From the NCBI RefSeq assembly GCF_001570565.1, contig NZ_BBXE01000033.1:1-64000 (forward strand): a stretch of DNA of 64,000 nucleotides, written 5' to 3'. Below, one piece after another: positions 8,122-16,793 of the stretch. The stretch comes from Herbidospora yilanensis. Lineage in GTDB: Bacteria > Actinomycetota > Actinomycetes > Streptosporangiales > Streptosporangiaceae. The first letter of the stretch is position 1. Every line of letters begins with the position of its first letter. The position numbers and the translations under genes are program-made. The notes beneath the pieces are model-generated. The model did no database searches. It was not told the origin of the DNA and saw only the letters and a list, made by a program, of their open reading frames with translations.

Positions 8122-9870
8122 ATGGCAAGGTCCATCAAGGGGAACTCCGCCCTTGCCCGGCCCTACCGCGACCTCGTGTGGCTCGCCTATCTGACGTTGC
8201 CGCCCGACAGCGGCGAGCGGCGGGTGCTGCTCGCCCACCGCCTCGCCGCGCGGGCGCTGCTGCGGCGTCCCGGCGACCCGCAGCAGGCCCGCCTCGACGT
8301 GCTGAAACGGGTGCTGAAGCGGCGCCCCTATCCGCTGATCGGGTTCGGGCGCCGTCTTGAGGTGGTGCCCGCGGTCGTCCGCAGCGACGAGCGCGCCTTC
8401 ACCGCCGCGCTGGAGGAGCTTCCGCCGGCCGCCCGCGCCGGCTACGCGCTCACCCGCATCGAGGGCCTCGACGCGGGCGAGGCCCGCCGCCTGCTGGGCG
8501 CGGCCGGGGTGGCCGAGCCGACGATCGCGCTGGCGCTGATAGACGCGCTCGACGACGAACACGGCCGCCTGGAGGACCACCGCCCGGCCGCCGACCCGAC
8601 GCTGGCCCGCATCTACGGCCGGGGCCCGTCCAAGGTCCTGATCGCGCTGGCCGCCGCCGCGGGGCTGCTCGCCGTCTCGGGCGTGCCCCACCTGCTGGGC
8701 CTGCACGACGTGCGCGCCGCCACCGCCGCCCCCGCGTTACCCGAGGTCGGCCGGGTCTCCCCCGGCACGTGGCGGACCACCACCACCCTCGACCTGCACA
8801 CCTGGGAGCCCCGGGGCGACCTGACCGGCGACGACGGGCTGGTCGCCCGCGCGGTCCGGGCCTGGCAGGGCGAGGTGACCCCGCAGCCGGTGTCGGGCGC
8901 GCTGCCCAGCCCGCCGGTCGCGCCCCAGCTCCTCTACGCGGGCCGTCTCGACGGCACCACGGTCGTGCTGCTCCGCGACTCCGGCCGGGTGGCCCGCTAC
9001 GCCGAGACCGGGCGGTCGCGGTCGCTGGAGGTGTTCCCCGAGCCTCGGCTGAAGGCCGACGGGTCGACCCCGCTGAAGTTGTCGGGGGGCCGTTACCTGG
9101 TGCCGCCGTGGGTGACCGAGGTGTCGGCGGCCAACCTGAGCCGGCTGGGCGCGAAGTGGCGTCCGGTCGCCCTGGCCGGTGGGGTGACCGGTCCGGTGCC
9201 GCAGGTCACGGCCGGTCCGTGCTGGCGCGGCCCGGTGTTGCGGCTGCGCGCGCCGGGGGTGGCCCACGGGATGGCCTACACGATGCTCGACCTGGGGCGG
9301 CTGGCGCTGGCGAACGTGACCCACCAGGCGCCGCCGCCCGCCGAGATCGACCGGACGGGGCCGGCGGAGATCGACGTGTCGCCGGGCGGGTTCAGCGCGT
9401 GGGCGCACCTGTCGTGCGCGCTGCCGTTCCCGCCGGTCGAGGCCGAGGCGGCGACGGCCTGGGAGTTCTGGTCGGGCGAGCTGCCGGAGTCGGCACGGGC
9501 GCGGTGGATGTGCGCCCGGTTCTCCAACACCGATGGGACGAGTTCGGTCAGGGCGGTGCTCGCCGTCGCCACCCCCGGCCGGACGGTGACGATCCCGACC
9601 GGCTCCCTCGCGGGCACGTGGGACTGCAGCCGCCTGAAGCGCCACGTGGTGGCGGCGACGTGGTGGCAGGCGCCGTCGGGCCAGTGGTACTACCTGGTCG
9701 CGGGCAGCCGCGACGTCGCCCGCATCACGGTGACCGGCCCGACGGTCAAGGACGTCCTGGCCGGGCGCGGCCTGATCGCCACCCCGGGGCCGAACGGCGG
9801 CGCGCAGCCGGCCGGGGAGGTCACGGTGACGGCGGGCACGACGACCGTGCTGCGCGAGAGCGCCCCCTGA
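8122..9870 (+). CDS. Membrane protein with sigma-region-4-like N-terminal domain and extracytoplasmic C-terminal domain
   Basis: A 582-residue protein. Residues about 1-165 are Arg-rich and contain LEELPPAARAGYALTRIEGL followed by DAGEARRLLGAAGV. This has the layout of sigma region 4 in ECF factors (x-LPx-xR-x-Ax-L), but there is no clear region 2. One transmembrane segment lies at about 180-200, followed by a ~370-residue extracytoplasmic domain with paired Cys residues (GPCWRG, LSCALPF, RWMCARF, TWDCSR) that may form disulfides. The domain resembles uncharacterised actinobacterial proteins rather than a named family. It may be a membrane-tethered relic or sensor of an ECF-type system. Function unknown. 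Confidence 0.6.
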   Translation: MARSIKGNSALARPYRDLVWLAYLTLPPDSGERRVLLAHRLAARALLRRPGDPQQARLDVLKRVLKRRPYPLIGFGRRLEVVPAVVRSDERAFTAALEELPPAARAGYALTRIEGLDAGEARRLLGAAGVAEPTIALALIDALDDEHGRLEDHRPAADPTLARIYGRGPSKVLIALAAAAGLLAVSGVPHLLGLHDVRAATAAPALPEVGRVSPGTWRTTTTLDLHTWEPRGDLTGDDGLVARAVRAWQGEVTPQPVSGALPSPPVAPQLLYAGRLDGTTVVLLRDSGRVARYAETGRSRSLEVFPEPRLKADGSTPLKLSGGRYLVPPWVTEVSAANLSRLGAKWRPVALAGGVTGPVPQVTAGPCWRGPVLRLRAPGVAHGMAYTMLDLGRLALANVTHQAPPPAEIDRTGPAEIDVSPGGFSAWAHLSCALPFPPVEAEAATAWEFWSGELPESARARWMCARFSNTDGTSSVRAVLAVATPGRTVTIPTGSLAGTWDCSRLKRHVVAATWWQAPSGQWYYLVAGSRDVARITVTGPTVKDVLAGRGLIATPGPNGGAQPAGEVTVTAGTTTVLRESAP

Positions 9871-9883
9871 CTATCGTGATCCC

Positions 9884-10159
9884 GTGGACGAATGCGGGTG
9901 CGGGCACGACCGGTACCGGGCGCCGCGCGACAAGGCCGAGGGCCTGGTGCTGGCCCGGCACCTGCTGGTCATCGCACCCCTGCTCGACCTGGTCGAACGC
10001 GACGACTCGCGGTGGCTCGGCATCCTCCGCTGCACGTCGTGTGGTCGTTTCTGGGCCGAAGACAGCATGACGTCGGGCCACGCCGACCTGTTCTTCGTCT
10101 ACCCGGTCGACACGGCCGACCCGCACGCCTGGCTGGCCCAGGCGCGGCCGGTGCTCTAG
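9884..10159 (+). CDS. Small Cys-rich protein of unknown function
   Basis: A 91-residue protein with a GTG start at 9884. Possible metal ligands are CGCGH near the N-terminus and CTSC (CxxC) near residue 50, which could form a small zinc ribbon. It contains RDKAEGLVLARHLLVIAPLL and ends in WLAQARPVL. It starts 13 bp after the sigma-like membrane protein, so the two are probably co-transcribed. No function is inferred. Confidence 0.55.
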   Translation: MDECGCGHDRYRAPRDKAEGLVLARHLLVIAPLLDLVERDDSRWLGILRCTSCGRFWAEDSMTSGHADLFFVYPVDTADPHAWLAQARPVL

Positions 10160-10168
10160 GCCGGAGCT

Positions 10169-10543
10169 CTAGGCGATCCAGGGCGGGGTGCCGTGCACGG
10201 TCCCGTCGGGCAGGATCGCCTTGGCGTCCCCGGCGGCCGTCACGACGGCGGTGAAGCCCTCGGCCGCGGCGGTGACCCGGCGCGCGGTGTGCGGCGGCAT
10301 GATCACGGTGTCGCCCCCGGCGACCTCCACGGTCTCGCCGCCCAGTTCGACGGTCGCGCCGCCGGTGACGAACGCCCAGATCTGCTCGCGGTCGAAGTCG
10401 TGCGCCGGCCCGGCCACACCGGGTTCGGCGTCGACCCGCCAGACGGACTGGCCGGACCCGCCCTGGCCGGGCGAGGCGAAGGTGGTCATGACCCCGGCCG
10501 GAGTCTCGGAGCGGCGGGCCGCCGCGGCGCGGATGACGGTCAT
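10169..10543 (-). CDS. Cupin-domain protein
   Basis: A 124-residue single-domain cupin. The pattern HDFDREQIWAFVTGGATVELGG followed by GGDTVIMPPHTARRV is a small cupin barrel; the first motif keeps H and E, the second keeps the PxxxxH-like turn. Metal binding looks incomplete, so it may be a binding protein rather than an enzyme. It is divergent from a MarR regulator 57 bp away with an inverted repeat in between, which suggests it is that regulator's target. Confidence 0.78.
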   Translation of the reverse strand: MTVIRAAAARRSETPAGVMTTFASPGQGGSGQSVWRVDAEPGVAGPAHDFDREQIWAFVTGGATVELGGETVEVAGGDTVIMPPHTARRVTAAAEGFTAVVTAAGDAKAILPDGTVHGTPPWIA

Positions 10544-10560
10544 CTCGATCCCCTAAGGTA

Positions 10561-10575
10561 GACAATGTCGTTGTC
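10561..10575. promoter_or_regulatory. Probable MarR operator GACAA-N5-TTGTC
   Basis: A perfect 5-bp inverted repeat lies between the divergent cupin and marR-type genes. A further TTGTC half-site follows at 10592-10596 with a GTCAATC between them. Position between divergent promoters and symmetry fit a MarR-family dimer site controlling both genes. Confidence 0.5.
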
Positions 10576-10600
10576 CATATAGTCAATCAGGTTGTCTTTT

Positions 10601-11056
10601 ATGTCAAACGGGTTCGAGCTGCCGCTGCGGCTGCTGATGGCGTTCCGCGTGCTCATCGACGCCCTCCACGAGGAACTCGCCGAACGCGGCCACCCCGACA
10701 TGCGGCCCATGCACGGGTTCGTGCTGCAGGCCGTCGCCCGGGGGGCCGACTCGGCCGCGTCGCTGGGCCGCACGCTGGGCGTCTCGAAACAGGCGGCCGG
10801 GAAGACCGTCGAGACCCTCGAAGGGCTCGGCTACGTCACCCGGGTCCCCGACCCCGCCGACTCCCGCCGCAAGACGGTCGTGCTGACCGATCACGGGGCC
10901 GACGCCCTGCGGCGGTCGGCCGAGGTGTTCGACGAGCTGCGGGCGCGGTGGGCCGCCGAACTCGGGGCCGGGCGGCTCGACGACCTGGAGGACGCGCTGC
11001 GGCGGATGACGCCGGGCGAGCTGTTCCGGCTCGACGTGCCGGGGTGGTTCGGTTAG
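10601..11056 (+). CDS. MarR-family transcriptional regulator
   Basis: A 151-residue protein. The winged helix is visible: SLGRTLGVSKQAAGKTVETLEGLGYVTR (recognition helix), then DPADSRRKTVVLTDHG (wing with the D-x-R motif typical of MarR). I chose ATG 10601 over the TTG three codons upstream because MSNGFELPLRLL begins the dimerisation helix. It is divergent from the cupin gene and overlaps the convergent oxidoreductase gene by 4 bp. The ligand is unknown. Confidence 0.85.
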   Translation: MSNGFELPLRLLMAFRVLIDALHEELAERGHPDMRPMHGFVLQAVARGADSAASLGRTLGVSKQAAGKTVETLEGLGYVTRVPDPADSRRKTVVLTDHGADALRRSAEVFDELRARWAAELGAGRLDDLEDALRRMTPGELFRLDVPGWFG

Positions 11057-12027
11057 CTCCCCCAGCCCGGGACGGTTCTCTCCAGGATCACCACGGGCAG
11101 GTCGCGCGGCGATCGGGCCTCGTAGGTGGCGTACAGGGGGAAGACCTCGGTCATCGTCGGCCAGAGCCGCCGTTTCTCCTCCGGCGTCGCGGTGCGGGCG
11201 CGGGCGGTGAAGACCTCCGGGCCGACCTGGACCGTCACGTGGGGGTCGGCGGTCAGGTTGAGATACCAGGCCGGGTGGGACGGGGAGCCCGCGTTCGAGG
11301 CGACCAGCAGGTGGCGGGGTCCGTCGGCGCCGTAGAAGAGGGCGGTGCGGCGGGGGCGGCCCGACCTGCGGCCGGTCGTGGTGAGCAGCAGGGCCGGTCT
11401 GCCCTGGTAGGTGTGACCCTTGGTGCCGCCCGACTCGACGTAGTCCGACACGTGGCTAGCGACCCAGCCCGTGGGGCTGGGGTCGATGTCGGCGCGCGGC
11501 TTGATGGGGGCGTACCGGCGGAAACCACCGCTCGTCATCCCGGGGAAGTCGTAGACGCGTCGCCACGCGGGGCTGCGCAGGGTGAGCGCCTCCTCGTGGG
11601 CCTCCGCGCCGGTCCAGCCGGCCAGGTTGAGCATGCGGGTGCCGTCGAGGCTGGTGTGGAAGCGGCCCGAGATGCCGCCGGGGTGGGGCTCCTCACCGGC
11701 CATGGCGTCGAAGACGGTGTCGATCCAGCGGCGCAGCCGGTCGGGGTCGGGGCCGTCGAACTCCGCCTCGACCGCGACCACGCAGCCGGGCTCGCGTCCG
11801 TCGGCCCCGTGCCGGTAGAGGTGGTAGGCGGTGGGCTCGGCTCCGGTGAGGTCCTTCAGGAAGGCGGCGCCGTCCGCGGTCCATCGGCTGTACGTCAGGA
11901 CGGTGGCCGCGTCCAGGCTCTCGTACACCTCGAAGGAGACGAGCCCCTCCGGCCACGGCGCGGGAGACCACCCGTCGGCGGCGTTCGACTCGGTGGTGAA
12001 GAACAGGTCAGGCAACGGGAACTCCAT
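11053..12027 (-). CDS. Fusion of an ABM-like domain with an F420-dependent (DUF385/Ddn-type) oxidoreductase
   Basis: A 324-residue protein. Residues 1-165 look like two alpha/beta ferredoxin-like halves of the antibiotic-biosynthesis-monooxygenase type (FEVYESLDAATVLTYSRWT; AVEAEFDGPDPDRLRRWIDTVFDAM). Residues about 190-324 are a deazaflavin-dependent nitroreductase-type domain: GRPALLLTTTGRRSGRPRRTALFYG, then HPAWYLNLTADPHVTVQVG. Proteins of the second family use F420H2 to reduce quinones or nitro compounds. The start overlaps the 3' end of the FMN reductase gene by 20 bp, so the two form one unit, probably under the adjacent SoxR. The domain combination is unusual. Confidence 0.8.
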   Translation of the reverse strand: MEFPLPDLFFTTESNAADGWSPAPWPEGLVSFEVYESLDAATVLTYSRWTADGAAFLKDLTGAEPTAYHLYRHGADGREPGCVVAVEAEFDGPDPDRLRRWIDTVFDAMAGEEPHPGGISGRFHTSLDGTRMLNLAGWTGAEAHEEALTLRSPAWRRVYDFPGMTSGGFRRYAPIKPRADIDPSPTGWVASHVSDYVESGGTKGHTYQGRPALLLTTTGRRSGRPRRTALFYGADGPRHLLVASNAGSPSHPAWYLNLTADPHVTVQVGPEVFTARARTATPEEKRRLWPTMTEVFPLYATYEARSPRDLPVVILERTVPGWGS

Positions 12028-12532
12028 AGGGGTGGGCCCGGCGGGCCGACGCGAGCGCGCGCCCCCACCAGGTGAGCTGGTCGAGCAGCCGGTCGGCGGC
12101 GGCCCCGCACGGACCGGGATCGAGCGGACGGCCGTCGTCGCCGAACTGGCCCGGCGCCCAGACGAAGGAGACCGTCTCCCGGACCGTCACCGCGTGCAAC
12201 TCGGCGAAGACCTGCCGCAGGTGCTCGACCGCCCGCAGGCCGCCCGAGATGCCGCCGTAGGAGACGAACCCCACCGGTTTGGCCTGCCACGGCGTGACGT
12301 GCCGGTCGATGGCCGTCTTCAGCGGGCCCGGGAAGCTGTGGTTGTACTCGGGCGTGACCACGACGAACATGTCCGCCGCCTGCAACGCCTCACTCCCGGG
12401 CTCCCCGTCGACCAGGTCGACGACCTCCACGGTCAGGCCGGCCCGCTGCCGGGCGTGGCCGGTGAACCACTCGGCCACGACGGGCCCGAACCGGCCCTGG
12501 CGGGTACTGCCGACGATCACGACGAGCTTCAT
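12008..12532 (-). CDS. NADPH-dependent FMN reductase-family protein
   Basis: A 174-residue flavodoxin-like reductase starting at ATG 12532 (MKLVVIVGSTRQGRFG, the phosphate-binding loop of the family). VVTPEYNHSFPGPLKTAIDR is the conserved flavin-contacting motif, followed by GFVSYGGISGG. It transfers electrons from NADPH to FMN or quinones. The promoter region shared with soxR contains a SoxR-type box, so induction by redox-cycling compounds is likely. FMN reductase genes are among the SoxR targets described in streptomycetes. Confidence 0.9.
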   Translation of the reverse strand: MKLVVIVGSTRQGRFGPVVAEWFTGHARQRAGLTVEVVDLVDGEPGSEALQAADMFVVVTPEYNHSFPGPLKTAIDRHVTPWQAKPVGFVSYGGISGGLRAVEHLRQVFAELHAVTVRETVSFVWAPGQFGDDGRPLDPGPCGAAADRLLDQLTWWGRALASARRAHPYGVPVA

Positions 12533-12546
12533 GGCTCCACCCTGGA

Positions 12547-12566
12547 ACCTCAACCGGGCTTGAGGT
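12547..12566. promoter_or_regulatory. SoxR box between the FMN reductase gene and soxR
   Basis: ACCTCAA-N6-TTGAGGT is a perfect 7-bp inverted repeat. CCTCAA/TTGAGG arms are the core of known SoxR operators. It lies 14 bp before the reductase start and 18 bp before the SoxR ATG, as expected for an operator inside overlapping divergent promoters. Confidence 0.8.
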
Positions 12567-12584
12567 CAAGCTAGGGTGCCGGAC

Positions 12585-12968
12585 ATGACCCCGGAGATCA
12601 CGATCGGCGAGCTGGCCGGCCGCAGCGGCGTGCCGCACTCCGCGCTGCGCTTCTACGAGAGCCAGGGCCTCATCCACAGCCGCCGGACCACCGGCAACCA
12701 GCGCCGCTACGTCCGCGCCACCCTGCGGCGGGTGGCGTTCATCCGCGCCGCCCACCACCTCGGCATCCCGCTCGCCCGGATCGGCGAAGTGCTGGCCCTG
12801 CTGCCGTCCGACGGGGCGCCCACCCGGGAGTTCTGGGAACGCGCCTCGCAATGCTGGAGCGCCGACATCGAGTCGCGCATCGACCGGCTGGAACGTATGC
12901 GCGACCGGTTCACCCGATGCGCGGGCTGCGGATGCCTGTCGTTCGACGGATGCGCGTTGCTGGGCTGA
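12585..12968 (+). CDS. soxR: Redox-sensitive transcriptional activator SoxR
   Basis: A 127-residue MerR-family protein. The HTH is TIGELAGRSGVPHSALRFYESQGLI with RRTTGNQRRY following. The C-terminus has CAGCGCLSFDGC, matching the CxxCxCx5C cluster that binds the SoxR [2Fe-2S] centre. ATG 12585 is preferred over a GTG three codons upstream. Divergent from the FMN reductase and ABM-F420 oxidoreductase genes, its probable targets. Oxidation by redox-cycling metabolites should activate transcription from the box at 12547-12566. Confidence 0.93.
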   Translation: MTPEITIGELAGRSGVPHSALRFYESQGLIHSRRTTGNQRRYVRATLRRVAFIRAAHHLGIPLARIGEVLALLPSDGAPTREFWERASQCWSADIESRIDRLERMRDRFTRCAGCGCLSFDGCALLG

Positions 12969-13004
12969 GATTCTGTCGGTGGCGGCTGGCAGCATGGGCG
13001 GGTT

Positions 13005-14075
13005 ATGGCTGAACCACTGAAAGACCAGATCAACGCCGCCTCGGTGACCCTGCTCGCCGACGGCCTCGCCGCCTGCTCTCCCGCCTTCCCCCGCGACCGC
13101 TTCGTCGCCTCGGCCCTGCCGGGGCTCGACGGCCTCGAACTCAAGAATCGGGTGCGCTTCGTCGCCGCCGCCCTCGCCCAGGCGATGCCGGCCGACTTCC
13201 CCGAGGCCGCCGCGCTGCTGCGCGCGGCCACCACCCGGGTCCGGCTCGACATGTGGAGCGGCTGGCCCGCGACCGAATGGGTCGCGCTCGCCGGGCTCGA
13301 CCACCTGGGCGAGGCGATGACGACGCTGGGCGTGCTGACCCCGTTCGCGACCGGCGAGTTCGCCGTACGCCCCTTCCTGGCCCGCCACCGGGCCGAGGCC
13401 CTCGCGGTGCTGCGCTCCTGGGCCGACGCCGACGACGAGCATCTGCGGCGGCTGGCGTCCGAGGGGTCCCGCCCCCGCCTGCCGTGGGGGTCGCGGGTGC
13501 CGTGGCTCAACGGCGGCCCGACCGTGCCGATCCTCGACGCGCTGCGCGACGACCCCAGCGAATACGTGCGCCGGTCGGTCGCCAACCACGTCAACGACCT
13601 GACCAAAGACCATCCCGACCTGGCGCTCGACCTGCTCGAACGCTGGCGGTCCGAACCGGGCGAACACACCCGGGCCGTGCTGCGCCACGCGCTGCGCGGG
13701 TTGCTGCGCGCCGGTCACCCCCGGGCGCTGACCCTGGTGGGGGCCACCCCGGGTGGCGGGTCCGTCGACGACCTGGCCGCCGAGTCGGCGACCGTCGAGA
13801 TCGGCGGGCACCTGCGGTTCACGGTCACCGTCCGGGCCGACGCCCCCGGCCCGCTCGTGTTGCGTTACGCCGTCACCCGCGAGCGCTCGCGGCGCGTCTT
13901 CCACCTGGGCGAACGGGTCGCGACGGCCGCCGGGCAGACGTTCACGCTGGTCAAGGCCCATTCGTTCCGCCCGGTCACCACCCGCAGCGAACCCGCGGGA
14001 GACCGCCGGCTGGAGATCATGGTGAACGGGGAGATCCGGGCGGGGCTGCCGTTCACGCTGATCGGTCAGCCGTAG
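13005..14075 (+). CDS. DNA alkylation repair protein, AlkC-like HEAT-repeat family
   Basis: A 356-residue protein made mostly of helical HEAT-like repeats. LRRLASEGSRPRLPWG followed by VPWLNGGPTVPILDALRDD, and VRRSVANHVNDLTKDHPDLALDLLERW, match the AlkC/AlkD-like glycosylase superfamily. AlkC-type enzymes remove 3-methyladenine from alkylated DNA. The last ~90 residues (GHLRFTVTVRADAPGPLVLRY) look like an added Ig-like beta domain found in some AlkC branches. It is a single gene, converging with the lipoprotein gene by 10 bp. Confidence 0.82.
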   Translation: MAEPLKDQINAASVTLLADGLAACSPAFPRDRFVASALPGLDGLELKNRVRFVAAALAQAMPADFPEAAALLRAATTRVRLDMWSGWPATEWVALAGLDHLGEAMTTLGVLTPFATGEFAVRPFLARHRAEALAVLRSWADADDEHLRRLASEGSRPRLPWGSRVPWLNGGPTVPILDALRDDPSEYVRRSVANHVNDLTKDHPDLALDLLERWRSEPGEHTRAVLRHALRGLLRAGHPRALTLVGATPGGGSVDDLAAESATVEIGGHLRFTVTVRADAPGPLVLRYAVTRERSRRVFHLGERVATAAGQTFTLVKAHSFRPVTTRSEPAGDRRLEIMVNGEIRAGLPFTLIGQP

Positions 14076-14857
14076 TCACCCGGGACGACGCGGCCCGCGA
14101 AGTCGACCACGACCCGGTTGCCCAGCGGTTCCCTCAGGGTGAGGGTCGCCTTCCGCAACGGCACCGACACCCGCTGGTCGCAGTCGCCCATGTCGGTGCT
14201 CGACACCTTGAGGCCGATCGAGACGAACGAGGGATACTCCACGACCGTCGGGGTGATCCAGGGCGCCGCCGTGCCCGGACAGGGCAGGCCCCAGCTGACG
14301 GTGAAGGTCGCCGACAACGTCCGGCCGTGCACCACCAGGTCACCGACCAGGGCTGAGGGGACCATCGACCCCAGCCGCCAGAAGTGGCCGGCCGTGAGGG
14401 CCGGCCATCGCATCGTGCCGCCCTCGGCCAGCCGGAACTCCCAGGCCGGCAACTCGACCGGCCCCCGATCGGTGCGGAACGGGGAGACCGTGAGCTCCGT
14501 GCCCGTGACCCGGGCCTCGGGCAGGGCCGCGTGCGCGGTCTGGGAACGGATGGCCGCCAGGGCGTCCCGGGCGCTGGTGAGGGTGACGTACCGGGACAGG
14601 CCCTGAACGGTGAGCTGCCTCGACGGCGGCGCGGCCGCCGACAACACGGCCGGGGCGGGCGCCCGCCCCCTGGCCGCCTCGTCGGTGAGCGGAAGCGGAT
14701 CGAGGACGATCAGCGGCCGGTCGAGCGCCGAGTCGACCGGGAAGTCGCGCCACAGGTCGGCAACCTTCGGGCCGGGGGCCTTCGGCGGGGCGTTGGGGTC
14801 GGGGGTGCAGGCGGCGACGGCGAGGACGACGGCGAGCAGCACCAGGAACCTGCGCAT
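14066..14857 (-). CDS. Lipoprotein of unknown function
   Basis: A 263-residue protein starting at ATG 14857 (MRRFLVLLAVVLAVAAC), with the lipobox AVAAC at residue 17. The mature part begins with a Pro-rich linker. It then forms what looks like a beta-rich domain with VELPAWEFRLAEGGTMRW and a C-terminal Cys pair (GLPCPG, MGDCDQR) that may be bridged. I do not recognise the family. It is expected on the outer face of the membrane. Confidence 0.7.
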   Translation of the reverse strand: MRRFLVLLAVVLAVAACTPDPNAPPKAPGPKVADLWRDFPVDSALDRPLIVLDPLPLTDEAARGRAPAPAVLSAAAPPSRQLTVQGLSRYVTLTSARDALAAIRSQTAHAALPEARVTGTELTVSPFRTDRGPVELPAWEFRLAEGGTMRWPALTAGHFWRLGSMVPSALVGDLVVHGRTLSATFTVSWGLPCPGTAAPWITPTVVEYPSFVSIGLKVSSTDMGDCDQRVSVPLRKATLTLREPLGNRVVVDFAGRVVPGDYG

Positions 14858-15062
14858 GACGCCTCCCGTTTCGGGATCCCAACCGGAGAGACGGATTCGG
14901 GGGACGTGAGGTTCGGGTCGCATGATGATCTGGAATCACCATAAGGTCCGGCGGACCGTTCCAGAACCCGTGTCTCACGGAGATGTCCGGATGGCCCGAA
15001 GACGTCCCGGGCCGTTACGTGATCAAGGCTTCGCAGTCCTTCAGAACCGTCACTGGCTTCGC

Positions 15063-15692
15063 TCACAGGTTGTCGCGTGCGTACCCGGCGGCCTCCGTCC
15101 GGTTCCGGACGCCGATCTTGGCGAAGGCGTTGTTGATGTGCGTCTTGACGGTCGTCTCCGCGATGAAGAGGGCCGCGCCGATCTCCGTGTTGCTGAGCCC
15201 CCGCGCCACCAGCCGCAGCACTTCGGCCTCCCGTGCGGTCAGCCCGTCAGGGAGGGTCGCCGGTGGCGGCGGCGCGGCACGGGTCAGCGCCTCGACCAGC
15301 CGCCGCGACACCGCGGCCGTGAACGTCGACTGCCCCGCGGCGGCCGAACGCAGCGCCGCGGCGATCTCGGCCCGCCCGGCGTCCTTGGTGAGATAGCCGC
15401 GCGCCCCGGCCAGCAGCGCGGAGTCGACGGACCGGTCGTCGTCGTAGGTGGTCAGCACGACGACCGCCGTCTCCGGATACCGCCGGGAGATCCGCCGGGT
15501 GGCCTCGACGCCGTCCATGACGGGCATGCGCAAGTCCATCAGCACGACGTCGGGACGCGTTTGCGCCACCAGGCGCAGGGCCTCCTCCCCGTTCCCGGCG
15601 TCGCCCACGACCTCGATCTCGCCGACCAGCCCGAGCAGCGCCACCAGGCCCTCACGCATGACCTGCTGGTCGTCGACCACCACGACCCTCAC
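15063..15692 (-). CDS. NarL/LuxR-family response regulator
   Basis: A 209-residue protein. The receiver domain begins [15 protein letters not shown] (acid pocket) with the phospho-acceptor in [13 protein letters not shown] and the Lys in YLTKDAG. The C-terminal LuxR-type HTH is [22 protein letters not shown]...[21 protein letters not shown]. The GTG start at 15692 overlaps the stop of the kinase gene (GTGA), so the two are translationally coupled. Targets are not apparent. Confidence 0.93.
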   Translation of the reverse strand: MRVVVVDDQQVMREGLVALLGLVGEIEVVGDAGNGEEALRLVAQTRPDVVLMDLRMPVMDGVEATRRISRRYPETAVVVLTTYDDDRSVDSALLAGARGYLTKDAGRAEIAAALRSAAAGQSTFTAAVSRRLVEALTRAAPPPPATLPDGLTAREAEVLRLVARGLSNTEIGAALFIAETTVKTHINNAFAKIGVRNRTEAAGYARDNL

Positions 15693-16789
15693 TCGGGCAC
15701 CTCCGCCCGGACCGTCCACTCGCCGCCGGAGGGGCCGGCGGTCAGCGTCCCACCCGCCAGGGCCAGCCGCTCCCCCATGCCCCGCAGCCCGTGCCCGGTC
15801 GTCCGGGGCAGGTCGGCGCACGGGTTGCGCACCACCAGCCGGACCACGTCCTCGCCGTACCCGAGCTCGACCGTCACCGGCGCGTTCGCGGCGTGCTTGG
15901 CCGCGTTGGTGAGCGCCTCGCGCGCGGTGCGCAGCAGGCAGACCTCCGCCGCCGGGGTGATCGGCCGCCGGACGCCGGTGGTCCGCAACTCGGCGGCGAC
16001 GTCGTGATCGTGGCGATGCTCGGCGACGAGCAGGCTCAGCGCGTCGGGCAGCGGAGGCACGTCCTCCCGCAGCGCCGCCACCGCCGACCTCGCCTCCAGC
16101 AAGCCCTCCCTGGCCAGTGCCCTCGACCGCCGGATGCGCGCCGCCGCCCCGTCGACGTCGCCCTTCTCGCTGAGCAGCGCCTCGGCGACCTCCAGCTGCA
16201 CCCCGAGCGCCCCGAGGGAGTGCGCCAGGACGTCGTGGAGCTCCCGGGCGATCCGGGCGCGCTCGGCCAGGGCCGTCGCCCTGATCCGGTCGTGCTGGGC
16301 CCGGCGGTAGTGGCGGCGGTGCAGGGCGAACAGCACCGTGCACGTCATGACGGCGCCGCTGACGACGATCGCCGACCGTGGTTGCGTCCACCACACCATG
16401 CTCGCGGCCATGAGCCCCAGATCGGCCGCCGTGACCGCGACGATCGCCGCCGTCGACGGCGTGAGGTGCGCCGCGAACAGCAGCAACGTGGCGAACAGGA
16501 AGACCGTCGGCGCCGCCTCCGCCGACCCCGACACCGCCGCGGCGGCCCCCGAAGCGGCCGCGAGCAGGGTCGCGGCCGTGCGGGGGCGGCGCGCGTCGAG
16601 GAGGACGAAGGCCAGCCAGCAGGCCATCGACAGGCCGAGCGCGGACCAGACGAGCGCGGGGGCGCGGTCGGGCGAGGCGGTCGCGAGGGACCAGGCCAGG
16701 ACGAGCGTCATCAGCAGCCTGACCAGGCGGCCCGTCTCCGGGTCGTCGGCCGCCAGCAGGCGCATGACCCGTGCGCGCACCTCGCTCAT
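15689..16789 (-). CDS. Sensor histidine kinase (HisKA_3, DesK/NarX-like)
   Basis: A 366-residue protein. Five or six transmembrane helices fill residues about 20-160, with no large periplasmic sensor domain. The dimerisation box is RIARELHDVLAHSLGALGVQLE with the phospho-His in ELHD. The ATPase domain has REALTNAAKHA (N box) and GHGLRGMGERL (G box). It phosphorylates the response regulator encoded downstream. The stimulus is probably sensed in or at the membrane, perhaps with the small membrane protein encoded 4 bp upstream. Confidence 0.92.
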   Translation of the reverse strand: MSEVRARVMRLLAADDPETGRLVRLLMTLVLAWSLATASPDRAPALVWSALGLSMACWLAFVLLDARRPRTAATLLAAASGAAAAVSGSAEAAPTVFLFATLLLFAAHLTPSTAAIVAVTAADLGLMAASMVWWTQPRSAIVVSGAVMTCTVLFALHRRHYRRAQHDRIRATALAERARIARELHDVLAHSLGALGVQLEVAEALLSEKGDVDGAAARIRRSRALAREGLLEARSAVAALREDVPPLPDALSLLVAEHRHDHDVAAELRTTGVRRPITPAAEVCLLRTAREALTNAAKHAANAPVTVELGYGEDVVRLVVRNPCADLPRTTGHGLRGMGERLALAGGTLTAGPSGGEWTVRAEVPE

Positions 16790-16793
16790 CGGC

